DNA of 5,379 nucleotides from Pseudomonadota bacterium (lineage in GTDB: Bacteria > Pseudomonadota > Alphaproteobacteria > Rhizobiales > Hyphomicrobiaceae). The position numbers and the translations under genes were made by a program. The stretch is from contig JAKALI010000341.1 of NCBI GenBank assembly GCA_021813195.1, forward strand, positions 1-5,379, read 5' to 3'. Positions within the stretch are counted from its first letter, which is position 1; each line of letters opens with the position of its first letter. Shown in pieces: positions 1 to 5,159 of this stretch. The notes under the pieces are model-generated. The model ran no database searches. It worked only from the letters and a program-made list of their open reading frames with translations, and was not told where the DNA came from.

Positions 1-1
1 C

Positions 2-739
2 CGTCTGGCTGACGTCCTTAAGGCCGCGGGCGTGAAGCCGAGCGCGGTCCACACCGGGCACTATGGCGCGGACCGGCACCTCTCCGGCGATGAGACCAAG
101 GACGCGCTGTCGCGTGGAATCCCGATCGCCGATGCCATGGGCGAACATGCCTTCCTGATCTGGTCGATGAACGGTGAGCCACTGCCCAATATCCACGGCG
201 GTCCGTTGCGGCTCGTCGTTCCTGGCTTCCCGGCCTCGGTCTCCCATAAGTGGCTGAAGCGCATCTGGATCCGCGACAAGGTCCACGACGGCCAGGGCAT
301 GGGCGGGACATCCTATGCGGTTGCGATCAAGCCGATGGTCCCGGGCGGCAAGGCAGACGACGCCAACATGCGCACGATGACCAACATGCCGGTCCGCGGC
401 ATCATCACCAACCCGGCGAACGGCACCAAGCTCGCGGCCGGCACCCGTTCGCTGGCACTGCGGGGCGCGGCGTGGGACGGCCACGAGGGCGTCGCCCAGG
501 TCGATGTCTCGATCGACTTCGGCGCCACCTGGCAGCAGGCCTCGGCAGCCGACGTTCGCAACCGCTACGACTGGCGGCGCTGGACAGCGACGGTCTCCCT
601 CCCGAGCGACGGCTATTACGAAATCTGGGTGCGGGCGACGGACGCCAAGGGGCGTGCGCAGCCCCACGTCGCCGGCGGCTGGAATCCGCAAGGCTACGGG
701 GCCAACCCGATGCATCGTGTGGCGGTGCTGGTCGGATGA
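2..739 (+). CDS. Sulfite oxidase/dehydrogenase molybdopterin subunit, SorA-like (C-terminal part)
   Basis: The reading frame is open from base 2, so the gene begins before the window; 245 codons are visible. Proteins of this family oxidise sulfite to sulfate at a molybdopterin centre, usually in the periplasm, and pass electrons to a cytochrome c. Seen here: the end of the oxidoreductase molybdopterin domain, with the family-like stretches MNGEPLPNIHGGPLRLVVPG (encoded near 170-229) and VSHKWLKRIWI. These are followed from about 385 by the immunoglobulin-like dimerisation domain, with MPVRGIITNPANG, VDVSIDFGATW and a C-terminal GGWNPQGYGANPMHRV. The Mo-binding cysteine would lie upstream and cannot be checked. 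The adjacent cytochrome gene favours a SorA-type dehydrogenase over an oxidase that uses oxygen. SoxC is a less likely alternative, because its partner SoxD differs from the small cytochrome here. Family recognition is firm; the exact subtype and symbol are inferred. Confidence 0.86.
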   Translation, partial: RLADVLKAAGVKPSAVHTGHYGADRHLSGDETKDALSRGIPIADAMGEHAFLIWSMNGEPLPNIHGGPLRLVVPGFPASVSHKWLKRIWIRDKVHDGQGMGGTSYAVAIKPMVPGGKADDANMRTMTNMPVRGIITNPANGTKLAAGTRSLALRGAAWDGHEGVAQVDVSIDFGATWQQASAADVRNRYDWRRWTATVSLPSDGYYEIWVRATDAKGRAQPHVAGGWNPQGYGANPMHRVAVLVG

Positions 740-1134
740 GCGGGCGAGCGATGACGTTTCACAACACGCGGAAGGGTGCGGCCGCGTCGGGCCGCCCTAT
801 CTTTACAGCCGCGGCCGCGCTTGCCATGGCCCTGGCGGTTGCAACTGGTACAACCCGCGCGCAATCGGCCGACGACAAACCCGAACTCTATCCCGATGCG
901 CCCCATCGGGAGCAGACGTTCTACGCCTGCACTGCGTGCCACAGCTTCAAGATCGTGGCGGCCCAGGGCATGACGCGTCAGACGTGGGCAGAGACGATGA
1001 CCTGGATGACGGCTAAGCACAACCTGCCGAAGCTCGATGACAAGGAACTTGACAACGTGCTCGATTACTTGGCGGTCGCGTTCCCTCCAAAGGCACCCGT
1101 CCAGGGCGGCTGGAAGAACCCATTCGGCAATTAA
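736..1134 (+). CDS. Secreted mono-haem c-type cytochrome, probable SorB-like subunit of the sulfite dehydrogenase
   Basis: A 132-residue protein that probably accepts electrons from the upstream molybdoenzyme. Residues 12-42 form a Sec-type signal peptide: basic start RKG, hydrophobic run IFTAAAALAMALAVATG, likely cleavage after TRA at residue 42. One haem c site, CTACH, lies at residues 65-69. M79, M88 or M91 could be the sixth haem ligand. The C-terminal helix LDDKELDNVLDYLAVAF is typical of small class I cytochromes. The start codon at 736 overlaps the upstream stop as ATGA, implying translational coupling. A second ATG at 751 would give a 127-residue form with the same signal peptide, and neither has a strong Shine-Dalgarno sequence. 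The frame is also open further upstream inside the sulfite oxidase gene, but that part is a shadow. The c-type cytochrome call is very secure; the SorB-like role rests on gene order. Confidence 0.88.
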   Translation: MSGRAMTFHNTRKGAAASGRPIFTAAAALAMALAVATGTTRAQSADDKPELYPDAPHREQTFYACTACHSFKIVAAQGMTRQTWAETMTWMTAKHNLPKLDDKELDNVLDYLAVAFPPKAPVQGGWKNPFGN

Positions 1135-1233
1135 AGTAGCCTCCCGATGACGGCCTCTGTGCCCTCATCGCACCCAACGCATGACGGCGATATCGAACTG
1201 GTGCCCGGCCCGCGGAACACGTCCCGGGCTGAA

Positions 1234-1282
1234 ATGTTGCCTGTCATAATTGTCAATCTTGACACGCACGCTGTGGCAACAT
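1234..1282. repeat. Nested, nearly concentric inverted repeat
   Basis: The outer arms are ATGTTGCC (1234-1241) and GGCAACAT (1275-1282), a perfect 8-bp match. Inside lies the palindrome TGTCAA-TC-TTGACA (1251-1264). The two centres differ by half a base. A third half-site, TGTCA, sits at 1242-1246 in direct orientation to 1251-1255. Nested dyads of this kind are typical of operators for dimeric regulators, or of a hairpin in RNA. The inner TTGACA resembles a -35 element, but no good -10 lies at the proper distance on either strand. Function is unknown. Confidence 0.45.
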
Positions 1283-1316
1283 CGACACGCTGCAGCATCC
1301 CAGATCTTTGTGGTGG

Positions 1317-1353
1317 CCAGCCGGTTGGCTGGGTGAGCGCGAAGTACCCAGCC
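1317..1353. repeat. Three-arm inverted repeat able to form alternative hairpins
   Basis: CCAGCC (1317-1322) can pair with GGCTGG (1327-1332) across a 4-base loop. The same middle arm, extended as GGCTGGGT (1327-1334), matches ACCCAGCC (1346-1353) perfectly across 11 bases. The two hairpins exclude each other. No T run follows, so an intrinsic terminator is not indicated. Confidence 0.35.
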
Positions 1354-1504
1354 CTCCGTTCAATCCAAACATCTAAGGGCTTGATAAGGCTGCCCAACCG
1401 TCGGACGCGAAAATCCGCTTTCTTGCGCCCACGACCCGCAAAACTGGCGTCCACGGGAAGCACACGCCGTCTGATCGTCCGTGTCGCCGGGTGGTTCGTT
1501 CTGG

Positions 1505-1531
1505 CCGTCTCGAAAATGAGAACCGAGACGG
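1505..1531. repeat. 8-bp inverted repeat
   Basis: CCGTCTCG (1505-1512) and CGAGACGG (1524-1531) are perfect inverted copies separated by 11 bases. There is no T tract downstream. It may be a small operator or RNA hairpin, or chance. Confidence 0.25.
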
Positions 1532-1609
1532 GTGACTTGCTGCCACTGGCCGCCAAGGCCTATCAAAAGTGAGCTTGCTGCGGCGCACACGTCGCTGTCA
1601 CTGTGTTCG

Positions 1610-1633
1610 GCAAATTTGCAACAAAGGTGTTGC
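1610..1633. repeat. Overlapping short palindromes
   Basis: GCAAATTTGC (1610-1619) is a perfect 10-bp palindrome. Its last two bases begin a second dyad, GCAACA (1618-1623) and TGTTGC (1628-1633), with the loop AAGG. These are short enough that chance remains possible. Confidence 0.2.
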
Positions 1634-1946
1634 GCACCGGCACTTCGTCGGCTCCGGGTCAAAATCGACCGGAATCGGCTTGCGGTCAACCAAAGCCGTG
1701 ATGCTCGATGATCACCCGAGACCGACCGTTCTCATCCTGAAACGCGCCGATCCGATTGCAGTGCAGCAGGTTCTCGACTGCGATCTGGTGGATGGCGGGC
1801 ACGAAAAGCACATGCCGTTTGATGATCCGACTCTGGCCTGTGGCGATTTTAGCCCTAACTGCTTTCGCGCCACACAATCGAGACATTCGGCAGTCTTTGC
1901 TGATGCATTGTTTCGCGATGATCATCCAGCCGACAATTGGGGCGCC

Positions 1947-1989
1947 TCGCGGCCGAAGTTGGCCGCGACCGGGCCCTAGTCCGCGGCCA
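1947..1989. repeat. GC-rich three-arm inverted repeat
   Basis: TCGCGGCC (1947-1954) pairs perfectly with GGCCGCGA (1961-1968) across a 6-base loop. The middle arm, read as TGGCCGCG (1960-1967), also pairs perfectly with CGCGGCCA (1982-1989) across 14 bases. Two equally strong, mutually exclusive 8-bp hairpins are therefore possible. It begins the most structured part of the gap. Confidence 0.4.
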
Positions 1990-2027
1990 TCGCCGCCCAC
2001 GTTCCTTAAGCCGATATGCCCGCGGAC

Positions 2028-2076
2028 CCGAGCCCCGCGACTGCGGGTCTCGGCCCACATGGGTTACGGTCCCATG
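2028..2076. repeat. Two consecutive hairpins
   Basis: The first has arms 2028-2038 and 2043-2053 (CCGAGCCCCGC against GCGGGTCTCGG), giving 10 of 11 pairs with one C-T mismatch and the tetraloop GACT. Five bases later CATGGG (2058-2063) pairs with CCCATG (2071-2076) across 7 bases. The first hairpin is strong for its size. No T run follows either one. Confidence 0.4.
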
Positions 2077-2143
2077 GCGCGGACTACGTCGCCGATGACG
2101 GTCGTCGCAACATCGACCACGTCGCCAAGGTCGGGTCTCACCA

Positions 2144-2218
2144 AGAGGCAGGCCGCACGGTCTGCCTCTCGGAGCCGCCCCCTGCGGCCCGGGGTACGGG
2201 CGGCTCCGAGAGGCAGAC
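2144..2218. repeat. Perfect 21-bp inverted repeat plus a third copy of its outer arm
   Basis: Bases 2160-2180 and 2198-2218 are perfect inverted copies over 21 bp; the left arm begins GTCTGCCTCTCGG. The loop is 17 bases (2181-2197) and very GC-rich. An extra copy of AGAGGCAG at 2144-2151 can pair with CTGCCTCT at 2162-2169 across 10 bases, so the left arm has two possible partners. A perfect dyad of this length is far beyond chance. There is no downstream T tract, so it is not a standard intrinsic terminator, although it could stop transcription in either direction. Cruciform-forming origin DNA, an oriT-type repeat, a single-strand promoter or a regulator site are the alternatives. Confidence 0.6.
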
Positions 2219-2354
2219 ACGACGACCACGCCGAATTGCATTCCAAGGGAATGCTCTTTGGGCGGATGAGTTGGGTCTATTTCCAAGCGGCCAATAGACT
2301 ACGTTTGCAACACTATGTGATTGAAATCGCGCGGCAAAATAGCGGGTTTAAGTA

Positions 2355-2369
2355 GAACAAAAGAGGAAC
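2355..2369. promoter_or_regulatory. Candidate LexA (SOS) box of the alphaproteobacterial type
   Basis: The sequence is GAAC-AAAAGAG-GAAC, which on the other strand reads GTTC-N7-GTTC. This is the direct-repeat operator known for LexA in many Alphaproteobacteria, and the A-rich spacer also fits. It lies 74 bases before the ardC start, a suitable place for repression of the ardC/ParB-like pair. Single-stranded DNA entering a cell by conjugation can induce SOS, which would make such control meaningful. An eight-base match occurs by chance now and then, so the call rests on position and spacer as well. Confidence 0.5.
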
Positions 2370-2371
2370 TT

Positions 2372-2404
2372 ATGATAGTCTTTGAAGACTGGAAACAGTG
2401 CTGA
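2372..2404 (+). CDS. Possible 10-residue leader peptide before ardC
   Basis: ATG at 2372 opens a frame encoding MIVFEDWKQC and stops with TGA at 2402-2404. AGAGGA (2362-2367) precedes it with a rather short 4-base gap. The frame runs exactly through the competing hairpins at 2377-2416, the layout of a translation-sensitive leader. No run of one amino acid is present, so classic amino-acid attenuation is not suggested. Tiny frames are common by chance, and the proposed ribosome-binding site overlaps the LexA-type box, so the two readings partly compete. Confidence 0.2.
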   Translation: MIVFEDWKQC

Positions 2405-2416
2405 ATCCCCAGTCTT
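2377..2416 (+). promoter_or_regulatory. Competing hairpins in the ardC leader
   Basis: AGTCTT (2377-2382) pairs with AAGACT (2385-2390) across only two bases. The same middle arm, extended as AAGACTGG (2385-2392), pairs perfectly with CCAGTCTT (2409-2416) across 16 bases. AGTCTTT is thus a direct repeat on either side of its complement. The second hairpin ends 13 bases before the AGGAG of ardC. It could act as an attenuator-like switch, a protein site, or a fold in single-stranded DNA. Confidence 0.3.
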
Positions 2417-2443
2417 TCGGACCACGTTCAGGAGTTCCGCGTC

Positions 2444-3364
2444 ATGGCAACCGATACCCCCAATTCCCGCCAATCCATTTATGAGACGATCACCAACAAG
2501 ATCATTGCTGCCATCGAAACCAACCCCGGCGATCCCATCATGCCGTGGCAGCGCAGTGGCGCGCGGCCCGTGTTGCCGGTCAATGCCATAACCGGCCAAA
2601 CCTATCGCGGCGTCAATATTCTGAGCCTATGGGTCGCAGCCCTGGAGCGGGGTTACGCATCCGGCGAATGGGCAACCTTCAAGCAGTGGCAGTCCAAAGG
2701 TGCCAGCGTCCGCAAGGGCGAGAAGGCGTCGCCAATCGTGTTCTACCGCGAGATCGAAAAGGGCGGCGACCCTGCAACGGGCGACGACGACGCGCAGGAC
2801 CGGTTGTTCGTTGCGCGGGGCTATTGGGTGTTCGGGGCCGAACAAGTCGACGGCTACGCCGCCCCCGATGCCTTGCCGCCGAACCCCATCGCACGGCTTG
2901 GGGCAGCCGACGCGTATTTTGCCGCGACCAGGGCCAAGGTCCAGATCGGTGGCACGCAGGCTTATTACCGGCCATCAACCGACACCATCCACATGCCCGA
3001 CGAAGCACGGTTTTTTGAGACCGACACCCGGACCCGCACCGAGGCTTGGTATTCCGTGCTCGGGCACGAAACTGGCCATTGGGCGGGAGCGCCGCACCGG
3101 CTCAATCGCGACTTTGGCAAGCGCTTTGGCGATGACGCTTATTGCTTCGAAGAAGCCTGCGCCGAATGCTGCGCCGCGTTTCTATGCGCGCGCCTTGGCA
3201 TTGCCGCCGAGCCGCATCCCGACCATGCCCGCTATATCCATCATTGGCTCAAGGTCATGAAAGCCAACCCGCGCGCGCTATTTGCGGCCGCCGCCAAGGC
3301 GCAAGCAGCCGTCGCATACCTCGACGGCTTGCAACCCGACGCGGCTCAACAGCGCGCGGCTTGA
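2444..3364 (+). CDS. ardC: ArdC-family antirestriction protein (ssDNA-binding domain plus zinc metalloprotease-like domain)
   Basis: A 306-residue protein of normal ArdC length. ArdC binds single-stranded DNA and protects incoming plasmid DNA from host restriction during conjugation. Residues 8-140 form the N-terminal domain, recognised by YETITNKIIAAIE, PWQR, TGQTYRGVNILSLW, EWATFKQWQSKGASVRKGEK and YWVFGAEQV. The C-terminal domain carries the zinc motif HETGH at 208-212, followed by HRLNRDFGKRFGD. The likely third zinc ligand lies in FEEACAE at 235-241, which corresponds to the usual EELxAE. Start choice: AGGAG at 2430-2434 is 9 bases before the ATG, and no other start fits as well. All five cysteines fall within residues 234-248, which is unusual. 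A large ParB-like gene follows after 91 bases on the same strand. A LexA-type box and alternative hairpins lie upstream. The family call is firm; active proteolysis is not established. Confidence 0.93.
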   Translation: MATDTPNSRQSIYETITNKIIAAIETNPGDPIMPWQRSGARPVLPVNAITGQTYRGVNILSLWVAALERGYASGEWATFKQWQSKGASVRKGEKASPIVFYREIEKGGDPATGDDDAQDRLFVARGYWVFGAEQVDGYAAPDALPPNPIARLGAADAYFAATRAKVQIGGTQAYYRPSTDTIHMPDEARFFETDTRTRTEAWYSVLGHETGHWAGAPHRLNRDFGKRFGDDAYCFEEACAECCAAFLCARLGIAAEPHPDHARYIHHWLKVMKANPRALFAAAAKAQAAVAYLDGLQPDAAQQRAA

Positions 3365-3387
3365 AACTCACGTTGATGCAACCGCGC

Positions 3388-3417
3388 GGCACATCGTGGC
3401 CCTTCACGCGATGCGCC
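3388..3417 (+). repeat. Stem-loop between ardC and the ParB-like gene
   Basis: GGCACAT then CGTG (3388-3398) can pair with CACG (3405-3408) and ATGCGCC (3411-3417) around the loop GCCCTT. The stem has one A-C mismatch and a two-base CG bulge on the right. It begins 23 bases after the ardC stop. With no T run it is a weak terminator at best. It could set the ratio of the two proteins or stabilise the message. Confidence 0.3.
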
Positions 3418-3443
3418 GATCAAATCCCCAACCTCGTTCCCAC

Positions 3444-3448
3444 AGGAG
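3444..3448 (+). promoter_or_regulatory. Ribosome-binding site that fixes the ParB-like start
   Basis: AGGAG stands 7 bases before the ATG at 3456. The frame is open upstream to 3282, inside ardC. This site and the clean N-terminus MIRDLHHIPLGHLKLSKLNVR make 3456 the true start. The context CAGGAGTTTTCCG closely resembles CAGGAGTTCCG before ardC. Confidence 0.75.
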
Positions 3449-3455
3449 TTTTCCG

Positions 3456-5159
3456 ATGATCCGCGATCTGCACCACATCCCGCTCGGTCACCTCAAATTG
3501 TCCAAGCTCAACGTTCGCCGCCACGGCTCCAAAGACATCGACAGTCTAGCTGCATCGATCGCAGGCCTCGGGTTGATCCATCCCTTGTTAGTGCGCGCCA
3601 ACCGTAGCGGCGATGGCACCGGCTTCGAAATCGTTGCCGGACAACGGCGTTATCTGGCCATGAAAAAACTCAACGCCGAAGGCGCTCCCGAAACTGATTC
3701 CATCCCGTGCGTGGTCATGGACGCGACCGACGACGCGGCGGCTATCGAAGCGTCCCTTGCCGAAAACATTGCACGCCTGCCGATGGACGACATGGACCAG
3801 TATGAAGCGTTCGCAGCACTCAGCAAGAAGGGTCTCGGCGAAACCGAGATCGCCGCGCATTTCGCCATCTCCGAACGCGTCGTTAAACGCCGCCTCGCCA
3901 TCGGCACGCTGCACCCTGACATCCGTCGTCTCTATCGCGCAGGCGAGATCGATGCGCGGACGCTGCACCTGCTGACACTGGCCACGCGCGAGCGACAAAA
4001 GGCATGGCTCGCACTTGCCGCCGATCCCACCCAGACGCCGCCACCGCCGTGGCAACTCAAGGCATGGTTGCTCGGCGGAGCGGAGATCGCCACTAGCGCG
4101 GCGCTGTTCGACGAGGCGTCGTATCGAGGCGACATCGTCTCCGACCTGTTCGGCGAGGATCGCTATTTCACCGACCCGGATGAGTTCTGGCGCTTGCAGA
4201 ACGAAGCCATTGCCGCCGAGCGTGACCGATTGCTCGTAGCCGGTTGGTGCGAGGTGCACGTCATCGCGCCGGACCAGCGGTTCCAGGCCTGGGACTTCGA
4301 TAGGGCTTCAAAATCACGCGGCGGCGCGGTCTACATCGATGTCGAGCCCGATGGTCAGGTCACCGTCCACAAAGGGCTAGCACCGCGTGTTGACGCTGAC
4401 CGCTCAGCAGCTGGGGCGAATGGCAACAGCGAAAGCGCCGATGGCGCAAAGCCTGAGCGCCCCGAAATGAGCGCGCCGCTTGCCAACTATGTTGATATCG
4501 TCCGCCACAGCGCAATCCGAGTGGCCGTGGCGCGGTCTCCCGAAATCGCGCTGCGGCTGGTGCTTTCGCATGTCATCGCCGGGTCGAAATTGTGGGCCGT
4601 CGAGGCTGAACGGCAGATGCCGCAAAAGGACGCCATCGCCGCGTGGCGTGGCACACTGCCGACGCAGGCAGACTTCGCAGCCATCCGGGAAGACGCAGCG
4701 GTCCAGCTTAAGCTCGATGATGAAACGTTGATCGCCGCTGGCGACACGCAGCGCATGGGCCGCGTATTCGCCCGGCTGTTGGAGTTGTCCGACAAGGACG
4801 TGCTGGCCTTGCTTGCGGTCGCGATGGCCGAGACGCTGGCAATGGGCACCGGCCTGATCGACACATTAGGGCAAGTGCTCACGGTTGATGTTGGCGACAA
4901 CTGGCAGCCGTGCGAATTGTTCTTTGATCTCGCCAAGGACCGCGAAGCCGTCAGCGCCATGTTGACCGAAGTGATCGGCGAGACGGCGGCACGTTCCTAT
5001 CTGACCGAAACCGGCACCAAGAAGAAGGCCATCATCCAGAAAGCGCTCGCAGGCGTTGTGCGCACCAGGGTCGAGGGCTGGTTGCCGAGGTACATGAGGT
5101 TCCCGCAGTCAGGATATTCGGGGCGGGAGATGACAGCGAAGATGCGGTCGTCAGCTTAG
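3456..5159 (+). CDS. Large ParB/RepB/Spo0J-like DNA-binding protein (mobile-element type)
   Basis: A 567-residue protein, roughly twice the size of chromosomal ParB. The N-terminal ParB domain shows IPLGHLKLSKLNVR (8-21), SLAASIAGLGLIHPLLVR (30-47), the nucleotide-binding GQRRYLA motif (62-68; GERRxxA in classic ParB, where it binds CTP) and SLAENIARLPMDDMDQYEAF (100-119). A helix-turn-helix follows at about 126-154 (GLGETEIAAHFAISERVVKRRLA). Residues 155-300 continue in the manner of plasmid ParB-like proteins. A low-complexity linker lies near 309-340, and a C-terminal region to 567 has no motif I can name. No parA gene is adjacent, and no cluster of parS-like sites was noticed, so true partitioning is doubtful. 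Large ParB-like proteins occur with antirestriction genes in conjugative elements and may act in establishment or regulation. The family call is firm; the role is inferred from ardC next door. Confidence 0.92.
   Translation: MIRDLHHIPLGHLKLSKLNVRRHGSKDIDSLAASIAGLGLIHPLLVRANRSGDGTGFEIVAGQRRYLAMKKLNAEGAPETDSIPCVVMDATDDAAAIEASLAENIARLPMDDMDQYEAFAALSKKGLGETEIAAHFAISERVVKRRLAIGTLHPDIRRLYRAGEIDARTLHLLTLATRERQKAWLALAADPTQTPPPPWQLKAWLLGGAEIATSAALFDEASYRGDIVSDLFGEDRYFTDPDEFWRLQNEAIAAERDRLLVAGWCEVHVIAPDQRFQAWDFDRASKSRGGAVYIDVEPDGQVTVHKGLAPRVDADRSAAGANGNSESADGAKPERPEMSAPLANYVDIVRHSAIRVAVARSPEIALRLVLSHVIAGSKLWAVEAERQMPQKDAIAAWRGTLPTQADFAAIREDAAVQLKLDDETLIAAGDTQRMGRVFARLLELSDKDVLALLAVAMAETLAMGTGLIDTLGQVLTVDVGDNWQPCELFFDLAKDREAVSAMLTEVIGETAARSYLTETGTKKKAIIQKALAGVVRTRVEGWLPRYMRFPQSGYSGREMTAKMRSSA

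Larger units (their letters stand above)
1135..2443. other. 1.3 kb gap with no convincing gene, rich in inverted repeats
   Basis: Open frames of 120-200 codons exist on both strands, but none gives a recognisable protein. They overlap one another, carry many rare codons such as ATA, AGA and CGA, and show weaker third-position GC than the flanking genes. The best plus-strand candidates are 1147-1572 and 1569-1979. They join with a GTGA overlap, but neither has a clear ribosome-binding site. By eye the stretch 1240-1940 is less GC-rich than the neighbours, while 1940-2220 is very GC-rich and full of dyad symmetry. No tRNA, rRNA, CRISPR or recognisable transposase piece was seen. The gap separates a metabolic operon from mobile-element genes, so it probably holds the junction between them, together with regulatory or origin DNA for the right-hand pair. 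Confidence 0.6.

Noticed and set aside
250..735. Upstream extension of the cytochrome frame inside the sulfite oxidase gene
   Set aside because: The translation is arginine-rich shadow sequence. The real protein begins near 736 or 751, just before the signal peptide.
1259..1287. Sigma-70 promoter using TTGACA at 1259
   Set aside because: No acceptable -10 element lies 16-18 bases downstream.
1131..2060. Minus-strand frames of 109-141 codons as transposase or other gene remnants
   Set aside because: No DDE or integrase motif, terminal repeats or recognisable family sequence could be seen, and the frames overlap each other.
2160..2218. Intrinsic terminator at the 21-bp dyad
   Set aside because: The stem is followed by ACGACGACC and not a T tract, on either strand.
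2160..2218. Integron attC site
   Set aside because: The conserved core ends expected of attC are absent and the dyad is perfect, whereas attC sites are imperfect.
2321..2352. Promoter for ardC using TTGAAA at 2321 and TTTAAG at 2347
   Set aside because: The spacing of 20 bases is too long and the -10 match is poor. A promoter probably exists nearby but cannot be placed.
3282..3455. Longer start for the ParB-like gene
   Set aside because: It would begin within ardC. The ParB domain and a good AGGAG site point to 3456.
3588..4259. 223-codon open frame on the minus strand opposite the ParB-like gene
   Set aside because: It lies wholly within a clearly coding gene and has no family features. 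Such antisense frames are common in GC-rich DNA.
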